64,000 nt of DNA, taken from Tectiglobus diatomicola (GTDB taxonomy: Bacteria > Pseudomonadota > Alphaproteobacteria > Rhizobiales > Hyphomicrobiaceae). The translations under genes were made by a program, and so were the position numbers. Shown here one piece after another: positions 45,882 through 56,423 of this stretch. The DNA lies in assembly GCA_039583345.1 (NCBI GenBank), contig JAZDSJ010000006.1:1-64000 (forward strand), written 5' to 3'. Under the pieces are notes generated by a model. The model was not told the DNA's origin. It was given only the letters and a program-made list of their open reading frames with translations, and ran no database searches. The first letter of the stretch is position 1. Every line of letters starts with the position of its first letter.

Positions 45882-48812
45882 TCAGTGTGCTGCTTCCCAA
45901 TTATTCGCCATGTTAATGTCCACCTTTAGAGGCACAGAAAAATTTATTGCTGGCTCCGGAGCTTTTTCCATAACTTTTCTTGCAATTTCTTTAAGCTTAT
46001 CTGCCTCTGTTTCAGCAACTTCAAATATTAGTTCATCATGAACTTGCATTAGCATACGCGCCGATTGAACACCGGCTTCTTTTAGTGCCAGAGGCATTCG
46101 AATCATTGCTCTGCGAATAATATCAGCAGCAGAACCTTGAATTGGTGCATTGATGGCTGAACGCTCATAAAACCCGCGAGTTGACGAATTTCCTATATTG
46201 ATTTCTGAATAATGTATTTTTCGTCCAAAAAGAGTTTCTACATACCCTTTCGCTTTAGCTGTCTCTTTTGTCACTTCCATGTATTTTTTTATTCCAGGAA
46301 AGCGTTCGAAGTAAGTTCTAATATAATTTGAAGCTACTTCGCGAGTAATACCCAATTGATTGGCGAGACCAAAAGCTGAAATTCCATAGATAATACCGAA
46401 ATTGATTGCCTTAGCACGGCGTCGTACATCCGATGGCATTTCATAAACTGAGACGCCAAACATTTCACTTGCCGTCATCGCATGAATATCAAGACCTTCA
46501 TCGAAGGCTCTTCGCAATTGCGGAATATCGGCGACATGCGCTAATACACGCAATTCAACTTGCGAATAATCAGCTGAAACCAGCTTTTTACCTTTTTCAG
46601 AGATAAAAGCAGTTCGAATCTCTCGACCTTCTGTTGTTCGAACTGGTATATTTTGAAGGTTGGGATCTGTTGATGCAAGTCGGCCTGTAGTTGTTGCTGC
46701 TAAACTGTAAGAAGTGTGAATACGATTTGTAACAGGGTTTATATGCATTGGCAAAGCATCTGTATAGGTTGAACGCAGTTTGGTCATCTGTCGCCATTCA
46801 AGTATTATATGAACAAGTTTTCGATCTTTATCTGGTAGATCTTTATTACAAGAAAGGTCATCAAGCAAAGTTGCGCGCGTTTCCCATTGACCACTTTTGG
46901 TTTTTTTACCTCCCGGTAACTTTAGCTTATCAAAGAGCAATGTACCCAACTGCCTGGGTGAACCAAGATTAAACCGTTCGCCTGCTAAACTGTAGGCATC
47001 CTCCTCAAGTTTGGCTGCCCGCTTTGCAAATAAAGTAGATAACCGCATTAGTATTTTTGAATCAACGGCTATGCCCGACTGTTCCATGTCAACAATTACT
47101 GGGACTAGTGGACGCTCGAGTGTTTCATAAACTGTCGTCATACGTTCAGATATTAGGCGAGCCCTAAATATGAGCCAGAGCCTCATAGTGACGTCAGCAT
47201 CTTCTGCTGCATATAAAGTTGCCTTATCAATAGGAACTTCCGCAAAAGATTTATCTGCTACCTTTCTTCCTGGAGCGTGCGTAATTACCTCTTTAAAAGA
47301 TATACAGGTATGTTGTAGATGACGTTGTGCTAGCTCTTCTATACCGTGACCTCTGAGTCCACCATCGAGAACATAGGACATCAACATAGTATCATCGAAT
47401 GCTTTAAGTTTAATATTGTAACGATGAAGTAAGATCATGTCATACTTTATATTTTGACCAATTTTTAATACTGATCTATCTTCAAGAAGTGGTTTGAGAA
47501 TACTAAGAGCTACTTCTAAATCCATCTGTACAAAATTTGTACTTTTATCAAGGGTAAATCTTTCTTCTGTTTCACAATGAGCAACTGGGACATAACAGGC
47601 TTTACCTGGTCTAGTTGATAGCGAAAATCCAACAAGCTCTGCTTGCATTGCATTCAGGCTTGTAGTCTCAGTGTCAAAGGCAATATAGCCAATTTCATAA
47701 GCCTCAAAAACCCATTGCTTTAAGGATTCTGCCGTTACAACTGTTTCGTATAAAGAACGGTTAACTGCAAATTCAGTTGCACGATTAGTATAATATGCAG
47801 AAATGGCCTCCGATTTTTTTATCTCTGAAACATCACAACTGTTAATTACCACGGTGTATTTAGTATCAGAATCAATTATGTCTATATCAATATTGTAAAC
47901 CTCAGCTACATATTTAGTAAATGCAGTAAATTCCATAGCCTTAGAAAAAGCTATTAATTTTTCTGGAGTGATTTTTGGTCGATCTAAATCCTGCAAATTT
48001 ATATTTAGAGGAACCTGTGTATCAAGAAGTACTAGCCGGCGTGATAGCCGCGCCTGATCAGAGAATTTAATCAGATTTTCACGTCTCTTTTTTTGTTTAA
48101 TACACTCGATATTTTTAAGAAGAGTTTCTAAATCTCCAAACTCCCTTATCAGTTGTGCGGCTATTTTTATACCTATGCCAGGTACCCCTGGTACGTTATC
48201 CGAAGTGTCACCCGCTAAAGCCTGAACGTCAACGACTTTATTAGGCTCCACTCCAAACTTCCGTTTAACATCTTCAATATCTATTCTACGCTCTTTACCT
48301 GGTAACGGATCGAACATTCGTACGCCTTGATTTATAAGTTGCATAAGATCTTTATCACCAGAGATAATTGTGACTCTAGCCCCTATCTCACGCGCATGCG
48401 TGACATAGGTTGCTATCAAATCGTCAGCTTCATAACCTTTCTGCTCAATAGGTGTAAAACCAAAGGCGCGTACTGCTTCACGAATAAGAGGAAATTGTAG
48501 GATCAAATCATTTGGAGGGGCAGAACGATTTAATTTATATTCAGGATAAATTTGAGCCCTGAATGATTGCCCTTTATGATCGAATATAACAGCAATATGC
48601 GTTGGTTTATCGTTGTTGTGTTCATCTAAACCTTCCCTAACCACCTTGAATAAAATACGACAAAATGTCATAACAGCTCCGGTTGGTGTACCATCAGAAC
48701 GTGTAAAATTAATGCCGCGCACCTGAGCCGCCTTGAACATAGCATAATAAGCACGATAAATGTACGCTGACCCATCGATCAGATAGATATGGCTGTCGGT
48801 GGTAACACACAT
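45882..48812 (-). CDS. polA: DNA polymerase I
   Basis: 976 residues with all three domains. The 5' nuclease domain starts YLIDGSAYIYRAYYAMF. The 3'-5' exonuclease domain has IAFDTETTSLNA near 383. The polymerase motifs follow: A (DYSQVELRVLAH), B (RRRAKAINFGIIYG) and C (QVHDELIFEV). The proofreading acidic residues are present. It fills gaps in repair and Okazaki-fragment processing. It stands alone in its strand neighbourhood. Confidence 0.98.
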   Translation of the reverse strand: MCVTTDSHIYLIDGSAYIYRAYYAMFKAAQVRGINFTRSDGTPTGAVMTFCRILFKVVREGLDEHNNDKPTHIAVIFDHKGQSFRAQIYPEYKLNRSAPPNDLILQFPLIREAVRAFGFTPIEQKGYEADDLIATYVTHAREIGARVTIISGDKDLMQLINQGVRMFDPLPGKERRIDIEDVKRKFGVEPNKVVDVQALAGDTSDNVPGVPGIGIKIAAQLIREFGDLETLLKNIECIKQKKRRENLIKFSDQARLSRRLVLLDTQVPLNINLQDLDRPKITPEKLIAFSKAMEFTAFTKYVAEVYNIDIDIIDSDTKYTVVINSCDVSEIKKSEAISAYYTNRATEFAVNRSLYETVVTAESLKQWVFEAYEIGYIAFDTETTSLNAMQAELVGFSLSTRPGKACYVPVAHCETEERFTLDKSTNFVQMDLEVALSILKPLLEDRSVLKIGQNIKYDMILLHRYNIKLKAFDDTMLMSYVLDGGLRGHGIEELAQRHLQHTCISFKEVITHAPGRKVADKSFAEVPIDKATLYAAEDADVTMRLWLIFRARLISERMTTVYETLERPLVPVIVDMEQSGIAVDSKILMRLSTLFAKRAAKLEEDAYSLAGERFNLGSPRQLGTLLFDKLKLPGGKKTKSGQWETRATLLDDLSCNKDLPDKDRKLVHIILEWRQMTKLRSTYTDALPMHINPVTNRIHTSYSLAATTTGRLASTDPNLQNIPVRTTEGREIRTAFISEKGKKLVSADYSQVELRVLAHVADIPQLRRAFDEGLDIHAMTASEMFGVSVYEMPSDVRRRAKAINFGIIYGISAFGLANQLGITREVASNYIRTYFERFPGIKKYMEVTKETAKAKGYVETLFGRKIHYSEINIGNSSTRGFYERSAINAPIQGSAADIIRRAMIRMPLALKEAGVQSARMLMQVHDELIFEVAETEADKLKEIARKVMEKAPEPAINFSVPLKVDINMANNWEAAH

Positions 48813-49079
48813 TATAAAAATGCTCCCAGCTTATAAGCTTATTTTCACATGATTTTTAAAACATACTTCGCGTTTTCTTCAAAAGAAAACCTTAAATGAT
48901 CACAAAATACTACATAGATTTATCCTCTAAATTATCTGTATGATTATGGCGAGGTAATTAAATCGCTAATCATATCCCTAGTAACATAAACCCTGTAAGT
49001 ACTTAACAAATGAAATTAATAATTAATATATTAGCAATAGTTTGTGTTTTTAATAAAAATGTATAATGAAACATATATT

Positions 49080-49156
49080 TCGCTCGTAGCTCATTAGGAT
49101 AGAGTGCTTGATTCCGAAACTAGTGGTCGGAGGTTCGAATCCTCCCGAGCGCACCA
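49080..49156 (+). tRNA. tRNA-Arg (anticodon CCG)
   Basis: Cloverleaf with anticodon CCG (49114-49116) in loop TTCCGAA. D-arm GCTC/GAGT and T-arm GGAGG/CCTCC (loop TTCGAAT) are good. CCA is encoded (49154-49156). Three pairs are broken: the first acceptor pair (T with C) and two of five anticodon-stem pairs (CTTGA/ACTAG, T-T and A-A). It looks functional but weakened, as in eroding genomes. Confidence 0.88.
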
Positions 49157-49493
49157 GGATACTATAGTATGCTACTTGATATTAGATTTAATATTTCCTG
49201 ATATACTTAAAGGTTTTGGTGAATTACAAAGAAACAGACTAGTTTTAACTTGATATTAATGTGTAACCGCGCCAGCCATAGTAACTAAAGAGCAAAGACT
49301 TATCGTATAACACTAAATCATAACAATGATCACACTTTAGTTTAAGACTGGGGCTGCTCCTTGTGAGTAATTCAGGCTGTATGAATTAATTCTACTAAAA
49401 GCGCAAAAAAAAAGAACGGTAAGTTTTCACCGCTCCTTTTGTTACGTAAATTGTAATCGTTGTAGAGTATGAATGAGGTTTTAAATATCAGCT
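49157..49493. other. intergenic region containing the PDH-operon terminator
   Basis: 337 bp between tRNA-Arg and lpd. Apart from the hairpin listed separately, I see no gene in it. Confidence 0.5.
49404..49440 (-). terminator. rho-independent terminator of the aceE-aceF-lpd operon
   Basis: On the minus strand, GAGCGGT and ACCGTTC (49429-49435 with 49414-49420) form a 7-bp stem with an 8-nt loop, followed by nine T residues. One pair is a G-U wobble. It lies about 55 bp after the lpd stop. Confidence 0.85.
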
Positions 49494-51626
49494 TTAGTTT
49501 TGCTTTTTCTGAGGTGGCAAATCGGTGCACTTACCTTCAAATACCTCCGCAGCCATACCGATAGATTCGCCGAGTGTTGGATGAGGATGAATTGTCTTTC
49601 CTATGTCTGTGCTATCAGCACCCATTTCAACTGCAAGACATATCTCACTAATCAAGTCACCAGCACCCGTTCCTACAATACCTCCGCCAATACAACGATG
49701 CGTTTCCTTATCGAAGAGTAGCTTGGTGAAACCTTCATCACGGCCGTTAGCTATAGCACGGCCAGAAGCCGCCCAAGGAAACACAGCTTTTTTATAAGAT
49801 ATCCCATTTGATTTCGCTTGTGTCTCTGTAATACCAGTCCATGCAATTTCAGGATCTGTGTAAGCTACAGATGGAATCTGACGCGCATCAAAGAAGCTTT
49901 TTTTGCCAATGGCAGCCTCAGCAGCAACATGTGCCTCATGTACAGCCTTGTGAGCAAGCATTGGTTGTCCAACAATATCACCGATTGCGAAAATGTGGGA
50001 CACATTAGTTCGCATCTGTCTGTCAACGTTAATAAAGCCACTATTGCTCACAGCAACACCTGCTTTATCTGCATTGATCAAGTTTCCACTTGGTGTACGT
50101 CCGATAGCAACCAAAACAAGATCGTATGATTCAGGAGTCTTTGGCGCATTCTTACCTTCAAAGGTAACAGAAATACCGTTTGATCTTGCCTCCAATCCCG
50201 TTATTTTTGTTTTGAGCATTATTCTATTAAAGCGTTGGGAGTTAAACTTTTCCCAAACTTTAACTAGATCACGGTCTGCTCCGACCATCAAGCTATCAAG
50301 CATTTCAACAATGTCAACGCGTGCACCTAGCGTTGAATAGACGCTAGCCATTTCCAAGCCAATGATACCACCACCAATGACTAACATACGCTTCGGGATA
50401 TGTCGCAACTCTAAAGCACCAGTAGAATCTACAATGCGTGGATCTTTGACGCGAAAGGGTAGCTTAACAGGTTCGGAACCTGCAGCAATAATAGCTTTCT
50501 CAAAATGAATGATCTTGCGACCTGAACCATCAGAGAATTCGACAGTGATATGATTAGGGTCGAGAAAAGTTCCCGTGCCAGTAATAATGTCGACCTTACG
50601 CATCTTAGCCATTGCATCCAACCCACTGGTTAATCTGCCAATGACGTTATCTTTGTGTTGACGTAGAGAAGAAAGATCAATTTTTGGCTTTGAATAAGTG
50701 ATGCCATGTGCCGCCAATGTTTTAACCTCGTCCATTACGGCAGTGACATGCAACAAAGCTTTAGATGGAATACAACCGACATTAAGGCAGACCCCCCCTA
50801 GAACTTTACGACGTTCGACCAAAATTGTTTTTTTTCCGAGATCCGCAGCTTTGAAAGCGGCTGAATAACCACCTGGACCGGACCCCAAAACCAAAACCTC
50901 ACATGAAAAATCACTATTACCTTTATGTACACTGGTTACAGGTACTGATGTAGCTGTCGAAGATTTTTTTTCTAATGCTAAATGAGAGGATGATGTAATA
51001 GGATCTGTGGAAGAAACGTCTTTAATCTCCATTATTAGGATGGGACTACCCTGAGACAGTTTGTCACCTAACTTAACTTTTAGCTCACCTACGATGCCAA
51101 AAACTGGAGATGGTACATCGACCGTAGCCTTGTCACTTTCCAACGTGATTAAGGGATCTTCAGGTGACACCTGGCTACCAGGTCCAACATGAATTTCAAC
51201 AACCGGAACATTTTCAAAATCACCAATATCAGGTACAAAAACTTCCATCACTGCCATGCTTGCAGTCTCCAAGGACATAGATTGATTACTGTTATGCTGT
51301 CGAAATTTATCGAAAGCAGACTTCTGAATGACAGAAGTTTGAGGTTTATCTGAAGCTCTACGTTGCATGCCAACAATTGTAATTTTCCCTTCTGAAGGAG
51401 AGTGACTTTTTTGCCCGTCTTTTATATCCTTAGATTCTGTGTTCCCGAGCAAACTGAATTGATCGGCATGCATTAGAGAAGATATGTCAGGTCGAACGCG
51501 GAAAGAAACCTCACTAAGAGGTTTCTTAATTTTCTTAATGTTACTGGTGGCCTGTTCGCCACCACGTTCCCCCTTTAAAGCTTTAATGAGCTTAAACACC
51601 CAAGAACTCGCTGTTTTCTCTGGCAC
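49494..51626 (-). CDS. lpd: dihydrolipoyl dehydrogenase (PDH E3) with N-terminal lipoyl domain
   Basis: 710 residues. A lipoyl domain (about 124-200, lipoyl lysine K166 in ESDKATVDVP) precedes a full flavoprotein. The latter has the FAD site GSGPGGYSAA, the redox disulfide GGVCLNVGCIPSK, and the C-terminal catalytic HPHPTLGES. It reoxidises dihydrolipoamide of the E2 core. Residues 1-123 match nothing I know. The frame opens with GTG at 51626. ATG at 51257 (Met124), with GGAGA 8 nt upstream, is a credible alternative start. It is the last gene of the PDH operon. Confidence 0.93.
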   Translation of the reverse strand: MPEKTASSWVFKLIKALKGERGGEQATSNIKKIKKPLSEVSFRVRPDISSLMHADQFSLLGNTESKDIKDGQKSHSPSEGKITIVGMQRRASDKPQTSVIQKSAFDKFRQHNSNQSMSLETASMAVMEVFVPDIGDFENVPVVEIHVGPGSQVSPEDPLITLESDKATVDVPSPVFGIVGELKVKLGDKLSQGSPILIMEIKDVSSTDPITSSSHLALEKKSSTATSVPVTSVHKGNSDFSCEVLVLGSGPGGYSAAFKAADLGKKTILVERRKVLGGVCLNVGCIPSKALLHVTAVMDEVKTLAAHGITYSKPKIDLSSLRQHKDNVIGRLTSGLDAMAKMRKVDIITGTGTFLDPNHITVEFSDGSGRKIIHFEKAIIAAGSEPVKLPFRVKDPRIVDSTGALELRHIPKRMLVIGGGIIGLEMASVYSTLGARVDIVEMLDSLMVGADRDLVKVWEKFNSQRFNRIMLKTKITGLEARSNGISVTFEGKNAPKTPESYDLVLVAIGRTPSGNLINADKAGVAVSNSGFINVDRQMRTNVSHIFAIGDIVGQPMLAHKAVHEAHVAAEAAIGKKSFFDARQIPSVAYTDPEIAWTGITETQAKSNGISYKKAVFPWAASGRAIANGRDEGFTKLLFDKETHRCIGGGIVGTGAGDLISEICLAVEMGADSTDIGKTIHPHPTLGESIGMAAEVFEGKCTDLPPQKKQN

Positions 51627-51724
51627 TTTTGAAACATACTCCCGTTTTTATGACCTGGAAGTCATAACCGACTACACTGGTTTTTACGGTAAATGTTCAT
51701 AGTAACGTGCCAACATCAAATGTG

Positions 51725-53005
51725 CTAGAGCAACATCTGGCGGAGATCTCCAAGTATGTCACACATTCGTCTTGTAAAACGTGCTGCCAAAGCACCATCA
51801 ATAACTCGATGATCATATGAAACACAGAGAGGCAACATCGAACGTGGTTTAAATGTCTCGCCATCCCAAATAGGCTTAACAGCTGTACGCACAACACCCA
51901 AAATCGCAACTTCTGGAGCATTTACGATTGGGGTAAAATAAGTCCCTCCAATGCCACCTAGGCTCGAAATTGAAAAAGTTGCGCCTTGGATGTCTGCCGG
52001 CGTTATCTTGCCGTCACGCATTCGAATGGATATTTCAGCCATCTCTTTTGAAAGTTCTATGATGCCTTTACGATCAACATCCTTTATAACTGGTACAACA
52101 AGGCCATCGGGCGTGTCAACAGCAATACCAATATTATAATAATGCTTGTATATAAGAGTATCACTATTCGGTCCTAGAGAGGAATTGAATTCTGGAAACT
52201 CTTTCAAGCATGTAACTGAAGCTTTTAGTATGAACGCTAATAAAGTTACTCGATAGCCATCAGCTTTTGCTTTACCGTCAAGAAGGCGACGATATTCATC
52301 TAGCTCAGTTATATCAGCATCATCACAATGTGTTACATGCGGAACGTTAAGCCAAGCGCGATGAAGATGTGGGCCAGACAACTTTTTTAGCCTAGACAAT
52401 GACTTTTCCTCGATAGGACCGAATTTAGCGAAGTCCTGAGATGGAATAGGCTGTATGCCCATGCCTCCTCGGTTGGAGGAACAATCACTAATATTTTGTA
52501 AAGCCTGCTTGACATCGTCTTTAGTAACACGGCCCTTGGCACCCGTTCCATTGATCTTTTTCAAATCAACACCTAGCTCGCGAGCAATCATACGAACTGA
52601 TGGACTAGCGTGAACGTCACTAAAGTCGCTCACAGTCGGAAGCCCAGTCTTAGCATTTGAACCAGAACTATTTTGCTGTGACAACGGCTCAAAGACGGAA
52701 GTTGTTTCGGCTTTACTCGTATCTTGTGATTCACCGGCTTTCTCAGGATTTGGTACCACTGCACCACATTCACTATCAAGCTTTAGAACTGTGCTACCCA
52801 TACTAACTCGGTCGCCAACTGAGACACTTAACTCAACAATGCGCCCTGCTTGTGGTGCTGGCACATCCATTGTCGCTTTATCACTCTCCAGAGATATCAA
52901 CGGCTCCTCTGGCTGGACTTGATCACCTGGAGACACAAGAATCTCAACGACTGGAACATCGGTAAAATCGCCGATGTCAGGTACTTTGACTTCAATTACG
53001 GGCAT
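51725..53005 (-). CDS. aceF: pyruvate dehydrogenase E2, dihydrolipoamide acetyltransferase
   Basis: 426 residues. One lipoyl domain (1-75, K43 in ESDKATMDVP), a flexible linker, a peripheral-subunit-binding domain (about 133-168, V-R-M-I-A-R-E-L-G-V-D) and the catalytic acetyltransferase domain with active-site H399 and D403 (SYDHRVIDGAL). It passes acetyl groups to CoA. Gammaproteobacterial AceF often has three lipoyl domains; this has one. aceE ends 55 bp upstream. Confidence 0.96.
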   Translation of the reverse strand: MPVIEVKVPDIGDFTDVPVVEILVSPGDQVQPEEPLISLESDKATMDVPAPQAGRIVELSVSVGDRVSMGSTVLKLDSECGAVVPNPEKAGESQDTSKAETTSVFEPLSQQNSSGSNAKTGLPTVSDFSDVHASPSVRMIARELGVDLKKINGTGAKGRVTKDDVKQALQNISDCSSNRGGMGIQPIPSQDFAKFGPIEEKSLSRLKKLSGPHLHRAWLNVPHVTHCDDADITELDEYRRLLDGKAKADGYRVTLLAFILKASVTCLKEFPEFNSSLGPNSDTLIYKHYYNIGIAVDTPDGLVVPVIKDVDRKGIIELSKEMAEISIRMRDGKITPADIQGATFSISSLGGIGGTYFTPIVNAPEVAILGVVRTAVKPIWDGETFKPRSMLPLCVSYDHRVIDGALAARFTRRMCDILGDLRQMLL

Positions 53006-53060
53006 ACAGCAGGCCTATATTTTCAAGAGTGAGGGACATAGAAATGATCGCAGCATATCT

Positions 53061-55721
53061 TCAAGAATTTACTGGATCTGGTTTATTAGAATTAATATTA
53101 TACTTTCGTAAAGCTTCGCTTACAATTTTCGGGGACACCTTACCTTCATCAGCCAGAGCCTTAAGCGCGTTAATAACAACAAAATATCGATCAACCTCAA
53201 AGTGCGATCTAAGTTTACGGCGATAATCAGAACGTCCAAAGCCATCAGTGCCTAGCACGTAATATTTATCTTTTATGTAAGCACGAAGTTGCTCTGACAT
53301 AAGTTTGATATAATCTGTTGATGCAATCACTGGTCCAGAACATCCTTTCGAAAGAACCTGAGTAACATAGGGGACGCGTGAAGGCTTTTCCGGATTCAAA
53401 AGATTCCAACGATTTACTGAAGCAGCTTCACGTGAAAGCTCATTGAAGCTAGTTACAGAATAAATATCTGAACTTACTTTAAAGTCTTGCTCTAAAAGTT
53501 TCGCACCTGCAATAACTTCATTAAGAATCGCACCGCTACCGATTAATTTGACTGTATTTTGCCCAGGAACAGCACTCGCGGCTCTAAGCTTATATATACC
53601 CTTTATTATGCCTTCCTCAGAGCCCTCAGGCATAGCCGGGTGTTGATAATTCTCGTTCATTACGGTGATGTAATAAAATACATCTTCTTGGTTACTAACC
53701 ATACGGCGCAAACCGTCCCTTACGATCACGGCTATTTCATATCCATAGGTCGGATCATAGGAGACACAGTTTGGGATAGTAGAGGCAAAAAGATGACTAT
53801 GGCCGTCTTCATGCTGCAAACCTTCACCATTTAACGTCGTTCGTCCTGCAGTAGCGCCGATTAAAAATCCACGTGCTCTTGAATCTCCAGCAGCCCAAGC
53901 CAAATCGTGAATACGTTGAAAGCCAAACATTGAGTAGAATATATAAAACGGAACCATCATTACGTTAGAAGTCGAGTAACTTGTCGCAGCTGCGATCCAC
54001 GATGACATAGCACCAGCTTCATTGATGCCTTCCTGCAACATCTGGCCAGTCTTATCTTCCTTATAATACATTAACTGATCAGCATCCTGTGGTTGATAAA
54101 GCTGACCTACTTGGCTAAATATTCCGTATTGTCGAAACATACCTTCCATACCAAAAGTACGACTCTCGTCAGGAACAATTGGTACGATACGTTTGCCTAA
54201 AGATTTATTACGTAACAGTGAGTTTAGAATCCGAACGAAAGTCATAGTAGATGAAATCTGACGCTCTCCTGATGATTCTAGCTGAGCCTTGAAAGTTTCC
54301 AAAGGCGGAACCTCCAGAACCTCATCTGCTTTCAGCCTTCGCTGAGGAAGATATCCACCTAAAGCCGCACGCCGGTCGTGTAAATATTTTTCTTCTGGTG
54401 ATCCCGGTGGCAACTTGACAAACGGCAAATCAGGGAGCTGGGAATCTTTCACGGGAATGTTAAAGCGATCACGAAATTGTCGCAGAGAATTATCATCCAT
54501 TTTCTTGGCTTGGTGCGAAATCATCTGTCCCTCGCCAGCCTCACCCATTCCATATCCTTTAACTGTCTTAGCTAAAATCAAGGTAGGCTGCCCAATATGG
54601 GTAGATGCTGATTTATAGGCCGAAAAAACCTTGTGGGTATCATGACCACCGCGTGTCAATGCCCAGATCCGTTCGTCAGACCAATCCGCAACCATAGAAG
54701 CTGTTTCAGGATAACGCCCGAAAAATTTTTCACGAACATATGCACCATCTTTCGATCTAAAATCTTGATAGTCACCATCAACACATTCTTCCATGAGCTG
54801 ACGAAGACGTCCTGTGTGATCGTTTGCTAGTAATTCATCCCATCCACTACCCCAAAGGACCTTAATAACGTTCCAACCAGTGCCGCGAAAGTTACCTTCT
54901 AATTCTTGTACAATCTTGCCATTACCGCGAACTGGGCCGTCAAGTCGTTGCAGATTACAGTTAATTACAAATATCAGATTATCTAGTTTCTCACGTCCAG
55001 CAAGCGAAATAGCTCCGAGACTCTCAGGCTCGTCCATTTCACCGTCGCCGCAAAAAACCCAGATCTTACGATTAGAGGTATCGGCCAGGCCTCGATGATG
55101 AAGATATTTCATAAAGCGAGCAAGATAAATGGACATAATCGGACCAAGCCCCATAGACACAGTCGGAAACTGCCAAAAATTTGGCATCAACCAAGGATGT
55201 GGATAAGAAGATAGTCCAGTTCCTTCAACTTCTTGACGAAAATTAAGAAGTTGCTCTTCACTTAAGCGCCCCTCAACAAAAGCCCTTGCGTAAATGCCGG
55301 GGGAGGAATGACCCTGATAAAATATTAAGTCACCGCCAAAATCTTTAGTAGGTGCACGCCAAAAATGTTCGAAGCCTGTATCATACAACATAGAGGCCGA
55401 TTGGAACGATGCGATGTGTCCGCCAAGCTCTGAACTGTCTTTATTCGCTCGGAGAACTATAGCAGCCGCATTCCAACGAATAACAGCACGAATACGACTT
55501 TCCAACTCAATGTCGCCTGGATGCTTGGGCTCTTGTTCCGTTGAGATCGTGTTAATGTAAGCTGAATTTGCGGCAAATGGAACTTTTGCGCCTGAACGTC
55601 TTGCTGTCGACACGGCTTCTCCAAGCAGGTCGTCGGCTACACCTGTACCTTCGAAGGCGATAACCGAATTCACAGCTTCAATCCATTCAGTGCGCTCTTG
55701 AATGTCATCCAGTTTAGACAT
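53061..55721 (-). CDS. aceE: pyruvate dehydrogenase E1, homodimeric AceE type
   Basis: 886 residues of the single-chain E1 that decarboxylates pyruvate with thiamine diphosphate. The ThDP motif is GDGEMDEPES at 225-234 with NCNLQRLDGPV at 254-264. The family-specific H-A-K-K/HQAKKMD region and a C-terminal W-N-L-L-N-P-E segment are present. Most alphaproteobacteria I know use the two-chain PdhA/PdhB E1 instead. The operon aceE-aceF-lpd(lipoyl) resembles the beta/gammaproteobacterial kind. Confidence 0.97.
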   Translation of the reverse strand: MSKLDDIQERTEWIEAVNSVIAFEGTGVADDLLGEAVSTARRSGAKVPFAANSAYINTISTEQEPKHPGDIELESRIRAVIRWNAAAIVLRANKDSSELGGHIASFQSASMLYDTGFEHFWRAPTKDFGGDLIFYQGHSSPGIYARAFVEGRLSEEQLLNFRQEVEGTGLSSYPHPWLMPNFWQFPTVSMGLGPIMSIYLARFMKYLHHRGLADTSNRKIWVFCGDGEMDEPESLGAISLAGREKLDNLIFVINCNLQRLDGPVRGNGKIVQELEGNFRGTGWNVIKVLWGSGWDELLANDHTGRLRQLMEECVDGDYQDFRSKDGAYVREKFFGRYPETASMVADWSDERIWALTRGGHDTHKVFSAYKSASTHIGQPTLILAKTVKGYGMGEAGEGQMISHQAKKMDDNSLRQFRDRFNIPVKDSQLPDLPFVKLPPGSPEEKYLHDRRAALGGYLPQRRLKADEVLEVPPLETFKAQLESSGERQISSTMTFVRILNSLLRNKSLGKRIVPIVPDESRTFGMEGMFRQYGIFSQVGQLYQPQDADQLMYYKEDKTGQMLQEGINEAGAMSSWIAAATSYSTSNVMMVPFYIFYSMFGFQRIHDLAWAAGDSRARGFLIGATAGRTTLNGEGLQHEDGHSHLFASTIPNCVSYDPTYGYEIAVIVRDGLRRMVSNQEDVFYYITVMNENYQHPAMPEGSEEGIIKGIYKLRAASAVPGQNTVKLIGSGAILNEVIAGAKLLEQDFKVSSDIYSVTSFNELSREAASVNRWNLLNPEKPSRVPYVTQVLSKGCSGPVIASTDYIKLMSEQLRAYIKDKYYVLGTDGFGRSDYRRKLRSHFEVDRYFVVINALKALADEGKVSPKIVSEALRKYNINSNKPDPVNS

Positions 55722-56423
55722 AGCTACCTCTCAGTAAACTTTAATGAAGTGGTATGATTGTTCGACAAGTTGTGTCAAACGGATTACTTCCACATTCTCT
55801 AATCGACTTTAGATTTCCATACTGGAACCAAATACATACATTTCATTTTAAATTGCAGCCTAATTACTGGGGTGATCCCAGTAGCTTAGGTCTACAGAAA
55901 CACTATTGCTTATTGCACTTTTTAAGATACGATAACATTCTGTCTCTTCACCTTATTTTCTAAATCTAAAAAAGCTAAATAAGCCTAACATAGGAAAGTC
56001 TCGTCGTTTATAGCCCTGAGTATCGAACGAAAAGTATAAGTGTTAAAGTCAAATCGACAAACTTATATGAAAGGTATCACTTAGATTATGTCTACACGAT
56101 GTGGTCAGTAAGTTTTAGCATAAAGTTATGTGGCAAAAGTTAGCATAACTTGAGATTATTTAGGTCGCAGGCAAAAGCCTTAAACCATATGTTAAGCTGA
56201 TAAGTATTAAAATTATTTGACATACCAAACTATCAACGATCTAGTATTACTACGATATACCGATTTGCCGTAGAAAAATATTAGTAAATTTTCGATCTTC
56301 TAAAGGTTTTTCAGTAAAGATTTAATATGTCGTATTTTTCTGTAACGTTATAACATGATTAGATTACTAAATCGAAATTAATCCTAATGATAACATATCT
56401 CAATGCGCGTAAGGTATTGCATA
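55722..56423. other. divergent intergenic region between aceE and dapE
   Basis: 0.7 kb. It should hold promoters for the PDH operon and for dapE. AT-rich; a short open frame (plus, 55754-55963) has no family match and is probably chance. Confidence 0.5.
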
